From assembly GCF_018325905.1 (NCBI RefSeq), contig NZ_AP021901.1, positions 6,480,001 through 6,544,000 on the forward strand: a stretch of 64,000 nt of DNA. The letters are read 5' to 3'. Origin of the DNA: Pseudomonas sp. St316. GTDB taxonomy: Bacteria > Pseudomonadota > Gammaproteobacteria > Pseudomonadales > Pseudomonadaceae. The translations under genes were made by a program, and so were the position numbers. Under the pieces are notes generated by a model. The model had not been told where the DNA came from and ran no database searches. It saw only the letters and a list, made by a program, of their open reading frames with translations. Every line of letters starts with the position of its first letter. Positions within the stretch are counted from its first letter, which is position 1. Shown here piece by piece: positions 8,089 through 16,253 of the stretch.

Positions 8089-9456
8089 ATGCAGAAAGAA
8101 ACCGAAATCAAACTCCGCGTCAGCCGCGAGACCCTGGCAGCCTTGCGCGAGCATCCGCTGCTGAAAAAACGCAACAAGAGTGGCTGGGAACGCCACGAAC
8201 TGATGAACCAGTATTTCGACACACCGGAGCGTGACCTGGCCCAGGCCAAGGTCGCCCTGCGCCTGCGTCGCGATGGCGAAGAGGTGATCCAGACCCTCAA
8301 GACCCGCGGCCAGAGCGTCGCCGGCCTGTCCGAGCGCAACGAGTACGATTGGCACCTGCCCAAGGCCAAGCTCGACCTGAAGAAGCTCGACGGCGAATGC
8401 TGGCCCGAGGCCTTGGCCGAACTGGACAAGAAAACCCTCAAGGCCATCTTCACCACCGATTTCGTTCGCGAACGCGCTGAGATTGCTTGGGGCCGTGGCA
8501 AAAGCAAGGTAGTCATCGAAGCCGCCCTGGACCTGGGCCACGTGGCGGTCGGCAAGCAGAAGGAAGAAATCTGCGAACTGGAGCTGGAACTGCGCGAAGG
8601 CGAACCCGCCGCCCTGCTGGAACTGGCCGCCGAGCTGGCCGCGACCCTGCCCCTGATGCCCTGCGACATCAGCAAGGCCGAGCGCGGCTATCGCCTGCAT
8701 GACGCGGGCAGCTACGCTCTCAGCCTGCCGGCCCCGCAACTGACCGCCGAAACGCCGCTGGATGACGCCTTCGCCGCGCTGAGCTGGCATCTGCTCGGCA
8801 GCAGCCAACGCCTGGCCGAGCAATACCGTTTCAACGGCCACTGGCGCCTGCTGCAGGACTGGGTGGAAAATCTCGCCGAACTGCGCGCCCTGCTCAGCAG
8901 CCTCGGCCAGGCCGCGCCGCGCCAATCGACCCACGACTTGCGCCTGGCCCTGGACGCGTTGCTGGAAGACTGGCGCCCACTGGTCCAGGCCGGCCTGGAT
9001 GACGAAGACGTGCGCAAGGCGGCGCCGGAACAGTTCCTTGAAGAGCTGCAAGACCCGCGCTGGGGCCTGTTTTCCCTCAACACTTCACGCTGGCTGCTGG
9101 CGCGCAGCTGGGCCGCCGAGCGCAACACCCGTGGCAATCGCCAGGGCGCGGCGCAACTGGGCAGCTGGCTGCCGCGCCTGCTGGGCGAAGAATCCTCGGC
9201 CCTGCAGCTGCAACGCTACCAGCAGCAGCCGGAAGACCTGGCCGAGCAACTGCCGCGTATCGAACGCATCCAGGCCTGGCTGCACCACGCTCGCCATGTG
9301 CTGGAGATTCCGGAAATGGATCGCCTCTACGGTGAATTGAACAAACTGGCGCAACTGGCCAACCAACCGATCACCGACGAAACGCTGGATGCGCGCAAGC
9401 AGCAGGCGATTGCGGTTTACCAGAATCGGGCTTGGAAGACTTTGTTGCGCCTGTGA
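8089..9456 (+). CDS. CYTH-domain inorganic triphosphatase (YgiF-like) with CHAD-like C-terminus
   Basis: 455-residue protein. The N-terminal CYTH domain starts METEIKLRV-like (QKETEIKLRVS), the ExExK signature for triphosphate and metal binding, and continues with YFDTPERDLAQAKVALRLRRDGE, KTRGQSVAGLSERNEYDW and CELELELREGEP, the acidic/basic tunnel residues. The C-terminal about 230 residues are helical and His/Arg-containing, with HDLRLALDALLEDWRPLV, as in CHAD domains that bind polyphosphate. E. coli YgiF has the same two-domain layout and cleaves inorganic triphosphate. It is divergent from argE (158 bp) and followed by an outward-facing REP pair. The ppx/ppk genes near 46-50 kb make a polyphosphate link plausible but distant. 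Confidence 0.88.
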   Translation: MQKETEIKLRVSRETLAALREHPLLKKRNKSGWERHELMNQYFDTPERDLAQAKVALRLRRDGEEVIQTLKTRGQSVAGLSERNEYDWHLPKAKLDLKKLDGECWPEALAELDKKTLKAIFTTDFVRERAEIAWGRGKSKVVIEAALDLGHVAVGKQKEEICELELELREGEPAALLELAAELAATLPLMPCDISKAERGYRLHDAGSYALSLPAPQLTAETPLDDAFAALSWHLLGSSQRLAEQYRFNGHWRLLQDWVENLAELRALLSSLGQAAPRQSTHDLRLALDALLEDWRPLVQAGLDDEDVRKAAPEQFLEELQDPRWGLFSLNTSRWLLARSWAAERNTRGNRQGAAQLGSWLPRLLGEESSALQLQRYQQQPEDLAEQLPRIERIQAWLHHARHVLEIPEMDRLYGELNKLAQLANQPITDETLDARKQQAIAVYQNRAWKTLLRL

Positions 9457-9461
9457 TACCG

Positions 9462-9540
9462 CCATCGCGAGCAAGCTCGCTCCCACACCGGATCTTCAGG
9501 GAACAGAGATCCCCTGTGGGAGCGAGCTGGCTCGCGATGA
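9462..9540. repeat. REP pair, outward orientation
   Basis: ATCGCGAGCAAGCTCGCTCCCACA followed after about 28 bp by TGTGGGAGCGAGCTGGCTCGCGAT, the reverse arrangement of the REPINs at 1567 and 14477. The right copy has a T-to-G change (GAGCTGGCTCG). It lies between two convergent genes. Confidence 0.85.
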
Positions 9541-9568
9541 GGCCAGCACAAACACCGCAAGAACCAGC

Positions 9569-10039
9569 TCAGCGCAGTACCGGCAAGCTCGTCGTCGACT
9601 TGATCTCGGACAGCGCCACGATCGAGTTCACTTCCTGGATCCCCGGCACCATCGACAGCTTTTCGAAAAAGAATCGCTCATACGCCTCGATATCCGCCGT
9701 GACGATGCGCAGCAGGAAATCCACCGCCCCCATCAGCACGTAACACTCCAGCACTTCGGGGAAGCCGCGGATTGCCTCGGTGAATTCGGTGAAGTTCGAA
9801 CGACCGTGAGCGTTGAGTTTGATTTCGGCGAAGATCTGCGTGTTGAGGCCGATTTTTTTGCGATCCAGCAGGGTCACCTGCCCGCGAATGATGCCCTCGT
9901 CCTTCATCCGCTGGATCCGCCGCCAACATGGCGATTGAGACAAGCCGACCTGTTCGGCGATCTGCGCACTGGACAGCGAGGCATCCTCCTGCAGCAGCGC
10001 CAGTATCTTGCGGTCGTAGCTATCCAGCTCGCTATGCAT
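9569..10039 (-). CDS. Lrp/AsnC-family transcriptional regulator
   Basis: 156-residue leucine-responsive-type regulator. The N-terminal helix-turn-helix SSAQIAEQVGLSQSPCWRRIQRMKDEGII recognises DNA; the C-terminal part (VLECYVLMGAVDFLLRIVTADIEAYERFF) is the RAM/ACT-like ligand and oligomerisation domain. Start ATG 10039 (MHSELDSYDRKILALLQ); an upstream in-frame TTG two codons earlier is less likely. It is divergent from a small ACT-like gene at 10166. The 126-bp interval carries two adjacent inverted repeats (10058-10090) that could be its operator. Ligand unknown; the family senses amino acids. Confidence 0.9.
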   Translation of the reverse strand: MHSELDSYDRKILALLQEDASLSSAQIAEQVGLSQSPCWRRIQRMKDEGIIRGQVTLLDRKKIGLNTQIFAEIKLNAHGRSNFTEFTEAIRGFPEVLECYVLMGAVDFLLRIVTADIEAYERFFFEKLSMVPGIQEVNSIVALSEIKSTTSLPVLR

Positions 10040-10057
10040 AATCAAACCCGAAATGAA

Positions 10058-10090
10058 TGATTCAGAGAATCAAGCGATTCGAAATATCGC
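10058..10090. promoter_or_regulatory. Two adjacent inverted repeats in the Lrp/ACT-like divergent region
   Basis: TGATTC-AGA-GAATCA (10058-10072) is a perfect inverted repeat; right next to it is GCGAT-TCGAAAT-ATCGC (10074-10090). They lie 19 bp upstream of the Lrp start, between divergent genes, where an autoregulating Lrp protein would bind. Sequence symmetry is seen; the binding role is inferred. Confidence 0.45.
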
Positions 10091-10165
10091 CAGAATCACT
10101 CATCTTAGATAAGAAATACCCCGAGGCGCATGTAAATATTTCTCCCGCCGCCCAGGAGACCGAAC

Positions 10166-10504
10166 ATGCCCCCACACGAAGCCGTTGCCATCACCCCGAC
10201 CCGCGCCGACGTCTGGCACGTCGCCAATACCCATTGCCGGGTGCAGTACCAGATATTGGCCGAAGCCGAGCCGGATTTACTCTGCCGGGCGTTGAACCTG
10301 TTCGCCTTGCAGGGCCTGACGCCCCGGCAGGTTCAGGTCGAGCGCCTCGACGATGTGTTGTCGCTGGACATCGTCATGGACGGGCTGAGCTGGCACCGTG
10401 CCCAGGTCATCGCAGAAAAATTACGTAACTTGATCAGCGTCTGCTCGGTGGACCTGCAAGACGCTGATATAGCGCGGGTTGGGTCGGCCCACGCAGCGGG
10501 ATGA
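10166..10504 (+). CDS. Small ACT-like domain protein, function unknown
   Basis: 112-residue cytoplasmic protein. The core resembles a single ACT domain like that of the acetolactate synthase small subunit: PDLLCRALNLFALQGLTP (helix after first strand), RQVQVERLDDVLSLDIVMDG (two strands), RAQVIAEKLRNLISVCSVDLQ (second helix and last strand). There is no catalytic domain. Start ATG 10166 after CAGGAGACCGAAC, a good ribosome site. It is divergent from an Lrp-family regulator with paired inverted repeats between. A role as an amino-acid-binding regulator or accessory subunit is inference. I do not recognise a named family for certain. Confidence 0.75.
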   Translation: MPPHEAVAITPTRADVWHVANTHCRVQYQILAEAEPDLLCRALNLFALQGLTPRQVQVERLDDVLSLDIVMDGLSWHRAQVIAEKLRNLISVCSVDLQDADIARVGSAHAAG

Positions 10505-10648
10505 GGGTCCACGGGCAAGATTTCGCAACGCATTGGTCGGGTAGTGGCCCAACGATCTACAGCGTCGGGACTATTCTTTTGCAGACCGAGCGAGGACGCC
10601 GAGGCGTCTGTATCGCGGCTTTGCTGCAATTGTCCAATAGGAACCCGC

Positions 10649-12433
10649 ATGTCCACCAAACACGCCACTCAGGACCGCTGGCTGGACCTCAACGATCTGC
10701 TGCGCCAACTGGTCACCCAGGGCCTCATCAGCCAGGATTCAGCCGAAACCGCGCTGAACGCCCGTCGACGCCACAGCGCCAATAGCCAGTTGCATCCGCT
10801 GGAGTTCATCGCCAACCAGCATCTGGATGACCTCAGCCGGCCCGGCAAGCGCCTGGACCTGGAGAACCTGACCCTGTGGTTGTCTCAACAGGCCAGCCAG
10901 CCGTACATGCGCATCGACCCGTTGAAAATCAATGTCGCCGCCGTGACGCCCTTGATGTCCTACGCCTTTGCCCAGCGCCACAAGATCCTTGCGGTGGCGG
11001 TCGATCGTGACGCCGTCACCGTCGCCAGCGCACAGCCCTACGTCAATAGCTGGGAAGCCGACCTGACCCACGTGCTCAAGCTGCCGATCAAGCGGGTGGT
11101 CGCCAATCCGGTGGACATCCAGCGCTTGAGCGTGGAGTTCTATCGCCTGGCCAAATCGGTCAGCGGCGCCACCACGGTCGATCAGCAACCGAGCAACCTG
11201 AGCAATTTCGAACAGTTGCTCAACCTCGGCGCCAGCGACCAGGAGCCGGACGCCAACGACGCCCACATCGTCAATATCGTCGACTGGCTGTTCCAGTACG
11301 CCTTCCAGCAGCGCGCCAGTGATATCCACATCGAACCGCGCCGCGAGCAGGGCACCGTGCGGTTTCGCATCGACGGGGTGCTGCACACCGTCTATCAGTT
11401 CCCGCCGCAGGTCACGATGGCAATCGTCAGCCGTCTCAAGAGCCTGGGGCGGATGAATGTCGCGGAAAAACGCAAACCCCAGGACGGCCGGGTCAAGACC
11501 AAGACACCGGACGGTGGTGAAGTGGAATTGCGCCTGTCGACATTGCCCACCGCGTTCGGCGAAAAAATGGTCATGCGGATCTTCGACCCGGAAGTGTTGC
11601 TCAAGGACTTCGACCAACTCGGCTTCTCCGCCGACGATCTGCGTCGCTGGCAAGACATGACCCGCCAACCCAACGGCATCATCCTGGTGACCGGACCCAC
11701 CGGCTCCGGCAAGACCACCACCCTCTACACCACGCTCAAGAAACTGGCGACGCCGGAAGTGAACCTCTGCACCATCGAGGACCCGATTGAAATGGTCGAG
11801 GCCTCCTTCAACCAGATGCAAGTCCAGCACAACATCGACCTGACCTTCGCCGCCGGGGTACGGGCACTGATGCGGCAAGACCCGGACATCATCATGATCG
11901 GTGAAATCCGCGACCTGGAGACCGCCGAGATGGCAATCCAGGCGGCGCTCACCGGGCACCTTGTGCTGTCGACGCTGCACACCAACGACGCGCCGAGCGC
12001 CATCAGCCGCCTGCTGGAGCTGGGTGTGCCCCATTACCTGATCAAGGCCACCGTGCTCGGGGTCATGGCCCAGCGGCTGGTGCGCACCCTGTGCCCGCAA
12101 TGCAAGGCCCCCCTGGCCCTGGATGACGATGACTGGCAAACCCTGACGAGGCCCTGGCAGGCGCCGCTGCCAAGCAATGCCCAACAGGCCGTCGGTTGCC
12201 TGGAATGCCGTGACACCGGTTACCGCGGCCGCGCCGGCGTCTACGAAATCATGCAACTGACCGACAGCGTCAAGGCCTTGATCCACCCCGACACCGACCT
12301 GCTGGCGGTGCGCCGCCAGGCATTCAAGGAAGGCATGCGCAGCCTGCGGCTGTCGGGGGCGCAAAAGGTGGCGGCGGGCTTGACCACGGTCGAGGAAGTG
12401 CTGCGGGTGACGCCGCAGAGCGAGCAGAAGTAG
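10649..12433 (+). CDS. GspE/PilB-family secretion or pilus ATPase, orphan
   Basis: 594-residue hexameric-type secretion ATPase. An N-terminal GspE/MshE-like domain (residues about 10-170, DLNDLLRQLVTQGLISQDSAETAL) precedes the ATPase core: Walker A GPTGSGKTTTLYTTL, Asp box around QRASDIHIEPRREQG, Walker B RQDPDIIMIGEIRD, His box GHLVLSTLHTNDAPSAI. A tetracysteine Zn motif is present (TLCPQC ... CLECRDTGY), as in GspE and PilB. ATG 10649 (MSTKHATQDRWLD) follows AATAGGAACCCGC; a longer in-frame start is less likely. No gspF, gspG, pilC or prepilin gene lies nearby, so its machine is unknown. Downstream are qmcA and nfeD on the same strand after a 204-bp gap with REP remnants. Confidence 0.9.
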   Translation: MSTKHATQDRWLDLNDLLRQLVTQGLISQDSAETALNARRRHSANSQLHPLEFIANQHLDDLSRPGKRLDLENLTLWLSQQASQPYMRIDPLKINVAAVTPLMSYAFAQRHKILAVAVDRDAVTVASAQPYVNSWEADLTHVLKLPIKRVVANPVDIQRLSVEFYRLAKSVSGATTVDQQPSNLSNFEQLLNLGASDQEPDANDAHIVNIVDWLFQYAFQQRASDIHIEPRREQGTVRFRIDGVLHTVYQFPPQVTMAIVSRLKSLGRMNVAEKRKPQDGRVKTKTPDGGEVELRLSTLPTAFGEKMVMRIFDPEVLLKDFDQLGFSADDLRRWQDMTRQPNGIILVTGPTGSGKTTTLYTTLKKLATPEVNLCTIEDPIEMVEASFNQMQVQHNIDLTFAAGVRALMRQDPDIIMIGEIRDLETAEMAIQAALTGHLVLSTLHTNDAPSAISRLLELGVPHYLIKATVLGVMAQRLVRTLCPQCKAPLALDDDDWQTLTRPWQAPLPSNAQQAVGCLECRDTGYRGRAGVYEIMQLTDSVKALIHPDTDLLAVRRQAFKEGMRSLRLSGAQKVAAGLTTVEEVLRVTPQSEQK

Positions 12434-12442
12434 CGCCAGCGG

Positions 12443-12566
12443 GTGGGAGCAAGGCTTGCCCGCGAAGAAGACGACGCGGCCTCTCGGGGAAGCGCGGTGC
12501 CTGCATCGCGAGCAAGCTTTGCTCCCACAAACATGGGCTTGCTCTCACATAGGTTTGCTCCCACAG
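12443..12566. repeat. REP pair with degenerate extra copies
   Basis: GTGGGAGCAAGGCTTGCCCGCGAAGAAG (12443 on) and ATCGCGAGCAAGCTTTGCTCCCACA (to 12529) form an inverted pair of the GCAAGGCTTGCCCGCG subtype. Two shortened fragments, GGGCTTGCTCTCACA and GGTTTGCTCCCACA, follow up to 12566 and look like decayed copies. Confidence 0.8.
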
Positions 12567-12637
12567 AATGATGATAATGGCCGCGTGCCCTACACTCAGG
12601 GCTCGCAGGTCTATCTCAATTCGCACAGGGAACCGTC

Positions 12638-13558
12638 ATGCAGATCGGTAGCGTACTTTTACTTTTCATCGGCCTCGTGGTCGCCATCCTGTTCATGGGT
12701 TTCAAGGTCGTGCCCCAAGGCTACCAATGGACCGTCGAGCGGTTCGGGCGCTACACCAACACGCTCAAGCCCGGCCTGAACATCATCATCCCGGTGATGG
12801 ACCGCATTGGGCGCAAGATCAATGTCATGGAAAGCGTGCTGGACATCCCACCCCAGGAAGTCATTACCGCCGACAACGCCACAGTGCAGATCGACGCCGT
12901 GTGCTTCTTCCAGGTGGTCAATACGGCCCAGGCCGCCTACGAGGTCAACAACCTCGAGCACGCCATCCGCAACCTGCTGCAAACCAATATCCGTACCGTG
13001 CTGGGGTCCATGGAGCTGGACGCGATGCTCAGCCAGCGCGACGGTATCAACGAAAAACTGCTGCGCACCGTCGATGAAGCCACAGCGCCGTGGGGCATCA
13101 AGATCACCCGGATCGAGATCAAGGACATCAGCCCGCCAGCCGACCTGATGGCCGCCATGTCGGGGCAGATGAAAGCCGAACGTATCAAGCGTGCCCAGAT
13201 CCTCGAAGCCGAGGGCCTGCGAGCGTCGGCGATTCTCACCGCCGAAGGCAAGAAGCAGGCGCAGATCCTCGAGGCCGAAGGCAGCCGCCAGGCCGCGTTC
13301 CTGGAGTCCGAGGCCCGCGAGCGCCAGGCACAAGCCGAAGCGCTGGCCACCCAGGTGGTGTCCCAGGCGATTGCCGACGGCAACGTCCAGGCCGTGAACT
13401 ACTTCGTCGCGCAGAAATACATCGATGCGCTGGGCAAACTGGCTTCGGCCAACAACAGCAAGGTGATCCTGATGCCACTGGAAGCCAGCCAGGTCATCGG
13501 TGCGGTCGGCGGCATTGGCGAGATCGTCAAGGCCACCTTCGACAGCAAGAAAGCCTGA
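12638..13558 (+). CDS. qmcA: SPFH/stomatin-like membrane protease modulator (QmcA/paraslipin family)
   Basis: 306-residue inner-membrane protein: one N-terminal membrane segment ([17 protein letters not shown], residues 6-22), then the SPFH domain ([20 protein letters not shown] ... [21 protein letters not shown]), then a long Ala/Glu/Gln-rich coiled coil ([35 protein letters not shown]). Members form large ring or cage assemblies at detergent-resistant membrane domains and associate with FtsH or HflKC-like proteases. Start ATG 12638 follows a weak site. The NfeD partner gene starts 10 bp downstream, the classic SPFH-NfeD operon. Confidence 0.93.
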   Translation: MQIGSVLLLFIGLVVAILFMGFKVVPQGYQWTVERFGRYTNTLKPGLNIIIPVMDRIGRKINVMESVLDIPPQEVITADNATVQIDAVCFFQVVNTAQAAYEVNNLEHAIRNLLQTNIRTVLGSMELDAMLSQRDGINEKLLRTVDEATAPWGIKITRIEIKDISPPADLMAAMSGQMKAERIKRAQILEAEGLRASAILTAEGKKQAQILEAEGSRQAAFLESEARERQAQAEALATQVVSQAIADGNVQAVNYFVAQKYIDALGKLASANNSKVILMPLEASQVIGAVGGIGEIVKATFDSKKA

Positions 13559-13567
13559 GGCGCGCGT

Positions 13568-14017
13568 ATGTGGATGTTCCTGCAACACATGTCGTACTGG
13601 GACTGGCTGGCGCTGGGCGTCATCCTGCTGATCCTCGAAGTGTTCGGCGCCGGCGGCTACTTGCTGTGGATCGGCATGGCCGCAGCGGCAGTCGGCGTGC
13701 TCACGTTCATCCTGCCGCAGCTGCCGTGGGAGCTGCAGTTCCTGTTGTTCGGCCTGTTCGCCATCGCAACAGCACTGTACTGGTGGCGGCGCCAGCGCAG
13801 CGCGGTGCGCCAAAGCGATCAACCGCACCTGAACCTGCGCGGGCAAGAGCTGATCGGCAAGGTCTTCCAGGTTCATGAAGCGATTGTCGATGGCCGCGGC
13901 AAGATCAAGGTGGCCGACAGCGTCTGGATCGCCAAGGGGCCCGAGTCGTCCGTGGGCACGCGGGTCAGGGTGGTGGCGCAGGAAGGCGCGGTGCTGCAGG
14001 TGGAAAGGGCTGACTGA
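13568..14017 (+). CDS. NfeD-family membrane protein
   Basis: 149-residue protein of the short NfeD (NfeD1b) class: two or three N-terminal membrane segments (WLALGVILLILEVFGAGGYLLWIGMAAAAVGVLTFIL and LLFGLFAIATALYW), then a soluble C-terminal OB-fold-like domain (GKVFQVHEAIVDGRGKIKVADSVW ... GTRVRVVAQEGAVLQVE). Such proteins bind the SPFH partner and are thought to organise its membrane assembly; the serine-protease domain of long NfeD forms is absent. It is 10 bp downstream of qmcA and clearly co-transcribed. Confidence 0.92.
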   Translation: MWMFLQHMSYWDWLALGVILLILEVFGAGGYLLWIGMAAAAVGVLTFILPQLPWELQFLLFGLFAIATALYWWRRQRSAVRQSDQPHLNLRGQELIGKVFQVHEAIVDGRGKIKVADSVWIAKGPESSVGTRVRVVAQEGAVLQVERAD

Positions 14018-14085
14018 GAAGTCATGGAACTGAATAGAGGCGCAGGTAATCCAACGTCATAGTTAACCCAGTGGAGTCACCCATC

Positions 14086-14403
14086 ATGCGTCTCAAACTT
14101 GCTGTCGCTACCCTAGCCTTGCTGTCTCTTCCTGTTGGCTCGGCAATGGCCGACACGTTTTGGCGTAACGTCATCTCATCCGGTGCGACCACCGGTTCCA
14201 CCTACCTGACTTTCAAGGATCACAAGCTGATCGTCGCCGCCCAGGACGACGCCGGCAGTTTCGTCGCCAGTGACGGCGGTATTCGTGGCCCCTACCTGGA
14301 AGCGGCGATGCAGAAAGTGCGTGCCGACAACCCAGGCCTGCAAGCCACGGACATGGAACTGGCCAACGCAATCCTGGCGAAAAACGCCGTCGCCCAGGAC
14401 TGA
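14086..14403 (+). CDS. DUF2388-family secreted protein
   Basis: 105-residue exported protein. MRLKLAVATLALLSLPVGSAMA is a signal peptide with an AMA-D cleavage site. The mature part (DTFWRNVISSGATTGSTYLTFKDHKLIVAAQDDAGSFVAS ... GIRGPYLEAAMQ) matches the DUF2388 family, common in Pseudomonas and often present in several copies per genome. ATG 14086 is chosen because the signal begins there; a start five codons earlier has no better site. A strong terminator follows the stop. Function unknown; periplasmic location is inferred. Confidence 0.85.
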   Translation: MRLKLAVATLALLSLPVGSAMADTFWRNVISSGATTGSTYLTFKDHKLIVAAQDDAGSFVASDGGIRGPYLEAAMQKVRADNPGLQATDMELANAILAKNAVAQD

Positions 14404-14414
14404 TTCCCGGCCCA

Positions 14415-14448
14415 TAAAAAATGCCGCTCGATGGAGCGGCATTTTTTT
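14415..14448 (+). terminator. Terminator of the DUF2388 gene
   Basis: AAAAAATGCCGCTC-GATG-GAGCGGCATTTTTTT hairpin 12 bp after the stop. A-runs and T-runs on both sides would allow bidirectional action, but the next minus-strand gene (gcvH) ends beyond a REP pair. Confidence 0.88.
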
Positions 14449-14476
14449 GCCCGGTGAACACCCCGAGGCCGTCCCC

Positions 14477-14569
14477 CCTGTGGGAGCGAGCTTGCTCGCG
14501 ATAGCAGTGTGTCAGTCAACATCAATGCTGCTGGTCCACCGCTATCGCGAGCAAGCTCGCTCCCACAGG
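14477..14569. repeat. Inverted REP pair (REPIN) between DUF2388 gene and gcvH
   Basis: CCTGTGGGAGCGAGCTTGCTCGCGATAG and its near-perfect reverse complement, with 38-40 bp between (TGTCAGTCAACATCAATGCTG). The inner and outer layout is the same as at 1567 and 53528. Confidence 0.9.
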
Positions 14570-14580
14570 TGCAGTCGTCC

Positions 14581-14964
14581 TTATTCGCCGATAGCAGCCT
14601 TATAGCCTGCCGCATCGAGCAACGTGCCCACCTCGGCCTTGTCGCTTGGCTTGAGCTTGAAGATCCAGGCACCGTACGGATCGGAGTTCAGCAGTTCCGG
14701 CGAACCGCCCAACTCTTCGTTGACCGCAATCACTTCACCCGCAACTGGGGAGTAGATGTCGGAAGCGGCTTTGACCGACTCGACCACACCGGCCTGGTCA
14801 CCTGCGCCAAAGACCTTACCGACTTCAGTCAGCTCGACGAATACCACATCGCCCAAGGCTTCCTGCGCATGATCGCTGATGCCCACGGTGACGGTACCGT
14901 CAGCTTCCAGGCGTGCCCACTCATGGCTTTCGGCAAAATGTAAATCGGTAGGGATAAAACTCAT
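14581..14964 (-). CDS. gcvH: Glycine cleavage system H protein
   Basis: 127-residue lipoyl carrier that shuttles the aminomethyl group between the P, T and L proteins. The lipoylated lysine lies in [20 protein letters not shown], the invariant ESVKAASD motif near residue 65. Start ATG 14964 ([16 protein letters not shown]) rather than an in-frame start five codons upstream. It lies 51 bp after gcvT on the same strand; gcvP is not in the window, so this gcvTH pair is separate from the rest, a common Pseudomonas arrangement with two gcv loci. Confidence 0.95.
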   Translation of the reverse strand: MSFIPTDLHFAESHEWARLEADGTVTVGISDHAQEALGDVVFVELTEVGKVFGAGDQAGVVESVKAASDIYSPVAGEVIAVNEELGGSPELLNSDPYGAWIFKLKPSDKAEVGTLLDAAGYKAAIGE

Positions 14965-15015
14965 ACTCTGTGTCCTCAAGAGAAGTGTCAGCGGCCAGCG
15001 GCCCGCCGCAAAAGG

Positions 15016-16098
15016 TTAGATCAGGGTTTTGCCATGGCGGACGAAGGTCGGTTTGACCACCCGTACCGGATACCACTTGCCGCGAATTTCTACCTCGGCA
15101 CGGTCGGCGGTAGCCATCGGAACACGTGCCAGGGCGATCGACTTGCTAAGCGTAGGAGAAAAACTACCACTGGTGATCTCCCCTTCGCCAACATTGGCGA
15201 TGCGAACCACCTGATGGGCGCGCAAAACACCCCGTTCTTCCAGCACCAGCCCGACCAGTTTGTGCTGCACACCGCTGGCAAGCTCGGCTTCCAGCGCACT
15301 GCGCCCGATGAACTGGCGGCTCAGCGGTTCCCAGGCGATGCTCCAGGCCATGTTCGAGGCCAGCGGCGAAACGTCCTGGTTGATGTCCTGGCCGTAGAGG
15401 TTCATGCCAGCCTCCAGGCGCAAGGTATCGCGGGCGCCGAGGCCGATGGGCGAAATGCCGGCCCCTACCAGGTCGTTGAAGAAACTCGGGGCCTCTTGGG
15501 CAGGCAAGACGATTTCCAGGCCATCTTCACCGGTGTAGCCGGTCCGGGCGATGAACCATTCGCCATCGGCGCGACCTTCGAAAGGTTTGAGTTGCTGGAT
15601 GATTTGCCCACGCTGCTGGGTCACCAGTTCGGCAATCTTCTGCCGGGCCTGGGGGCCCTGGATCGCCAGCATCGCCAGCTCGGGGCGTTCATGCAGTTGC
15701 ACGTCGTAGTCACCGATCTGTGCCTGCATCCAGGCCATATCCTGATCGCGAGTCGAGGCGTTGAAGACCAACCGATAACCGTCCTCGACACGGTAGATGA
15801 TCATGTCGTCGACGATGCCGCCGCGCTCGTTGAGCATCGCGCTGTACAAGGCACTGCCTGTGTCCTGCAAACGATCGACGTCATTGGCCAGCAAGCGCTG
15901 CAGCCAGACCTTGGCCTGGACGCCGGCGACATCGATCACGGTCATGTGGGATACATCGAACACTCCACAGTCGCGACGCACCTGATGGTGTTCTTCGACT
16001 TGCGAGCCGTAGTGCAAAGGCATATCCCAACCGCCAAAATCGACCATCTTCGCGCCAAGGGCGAGATGAAGGTCATACAGAGGCGTACGCTGTCCCAT
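15016..16098 (-). CDS. gcvT: Glycine cleavage system T protein (aminomethyltransferase)
   Basis: 360 residues; transfers the methylene group from H-protein-bound aminomethyl to tetrahydrofolate and releases ammonia. Start ATG 16098 follows CCGGAAGGAGAAACCC, a very strong ribosome site. Family features: MGQRTPLYDLHLALGAKMVDFGGWDMPLHYGS at the N-terminus, the folate-binding segment DVSHMTVIDVAGVQA, RTGYTGEDGLEIV, GLGARDTLRLEAGMNLYGQD. It is co-oriented with gcvH. The 155-bp leader has no recognisable glycine riboswitch, but carries a hairpin whose loop is complementary to the ribosome site (16153-16178). Confidence 0.95.
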   Translation of the reverse strand: MGQRTPLYDLHLALGAKMVDFGGWDMPLHYGSQVEEHHQVRRDCGVFDVSHMTVIDVAGVQAKVWLQRLLANDVDRLQDTGSALYSAMLNERGGIVDDMIIYRVEDGYRLVFNASTRDQDMAWMQAQIGDYDVQLHERPELAMLAIQGPQARQKIAELVTQQRGQIIQQLKPFEGRADGEWFIARTGYTGEDGLEIVLPAQEAPSFFNDLVGAGISPIGLGARDTLRLEAGMNLYGQDINQDVSPLASNMAWSIAWEPLSRQFIGRSALEAELASGVQHKLVGLVLEERGVLRAHQVVRIANVGEGEITSGSFSPTLSKSIALARVPMATADRAEVEIRGKWYPVRVVKPTFVRHGKTLI

Positions 16099-16152
16099 GG
16101 GTTTCTCCTTCCGGGCTTGGCGAAGGTGCGGACGGGCACTGCGTAGCGTGAG

Positions 16153-16178
16153 CGTCTGAAAAAAGGAGTTTTCTGACG
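16153..16178 (-). promoter_or_regulatory. Leader hairpin with an anti-ribosome-site loop upstream of gcvT
   Basis: On the minus strand the sequence reads CGTCAGAAAA-CTCCTT-TTTTCAGACG: a 9-bp stem with one A/A mismatch. The loop CTCCTT is exactly complementary to the AAGGAG ribosome site of gcvT (16105-16110), and the pairing can be extended with G-U pairs. Symmetry and complementarity are seen; a regulatory effect is a hypothesis. Confidence 0.3.
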
Positions 16179-16253
16179 TTCTCAGTTGCCCGGTCCGACA
16201 GACGGACCGCACCGAATGCCGCGCATTGTAGCCGCATGAGGTAGGACTGACAC

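Noticed and set aside
10739..12364. 541-codon open frame on the minus strand opposite the GspE-like gene
   Set aside because: It mirrors the codon structure of the real plus-strand gene in GC-rich DNA; composition is His/Gln/Val/Asp-rich with no recognisable domain, and the plus-strand protein has all its motifs.
16099..16253. Glycine riboswitch upstream of gcvT
   Set aside because: The expected conserved glycine-aptamer core sequences were not found; only a small hairpin was seen.
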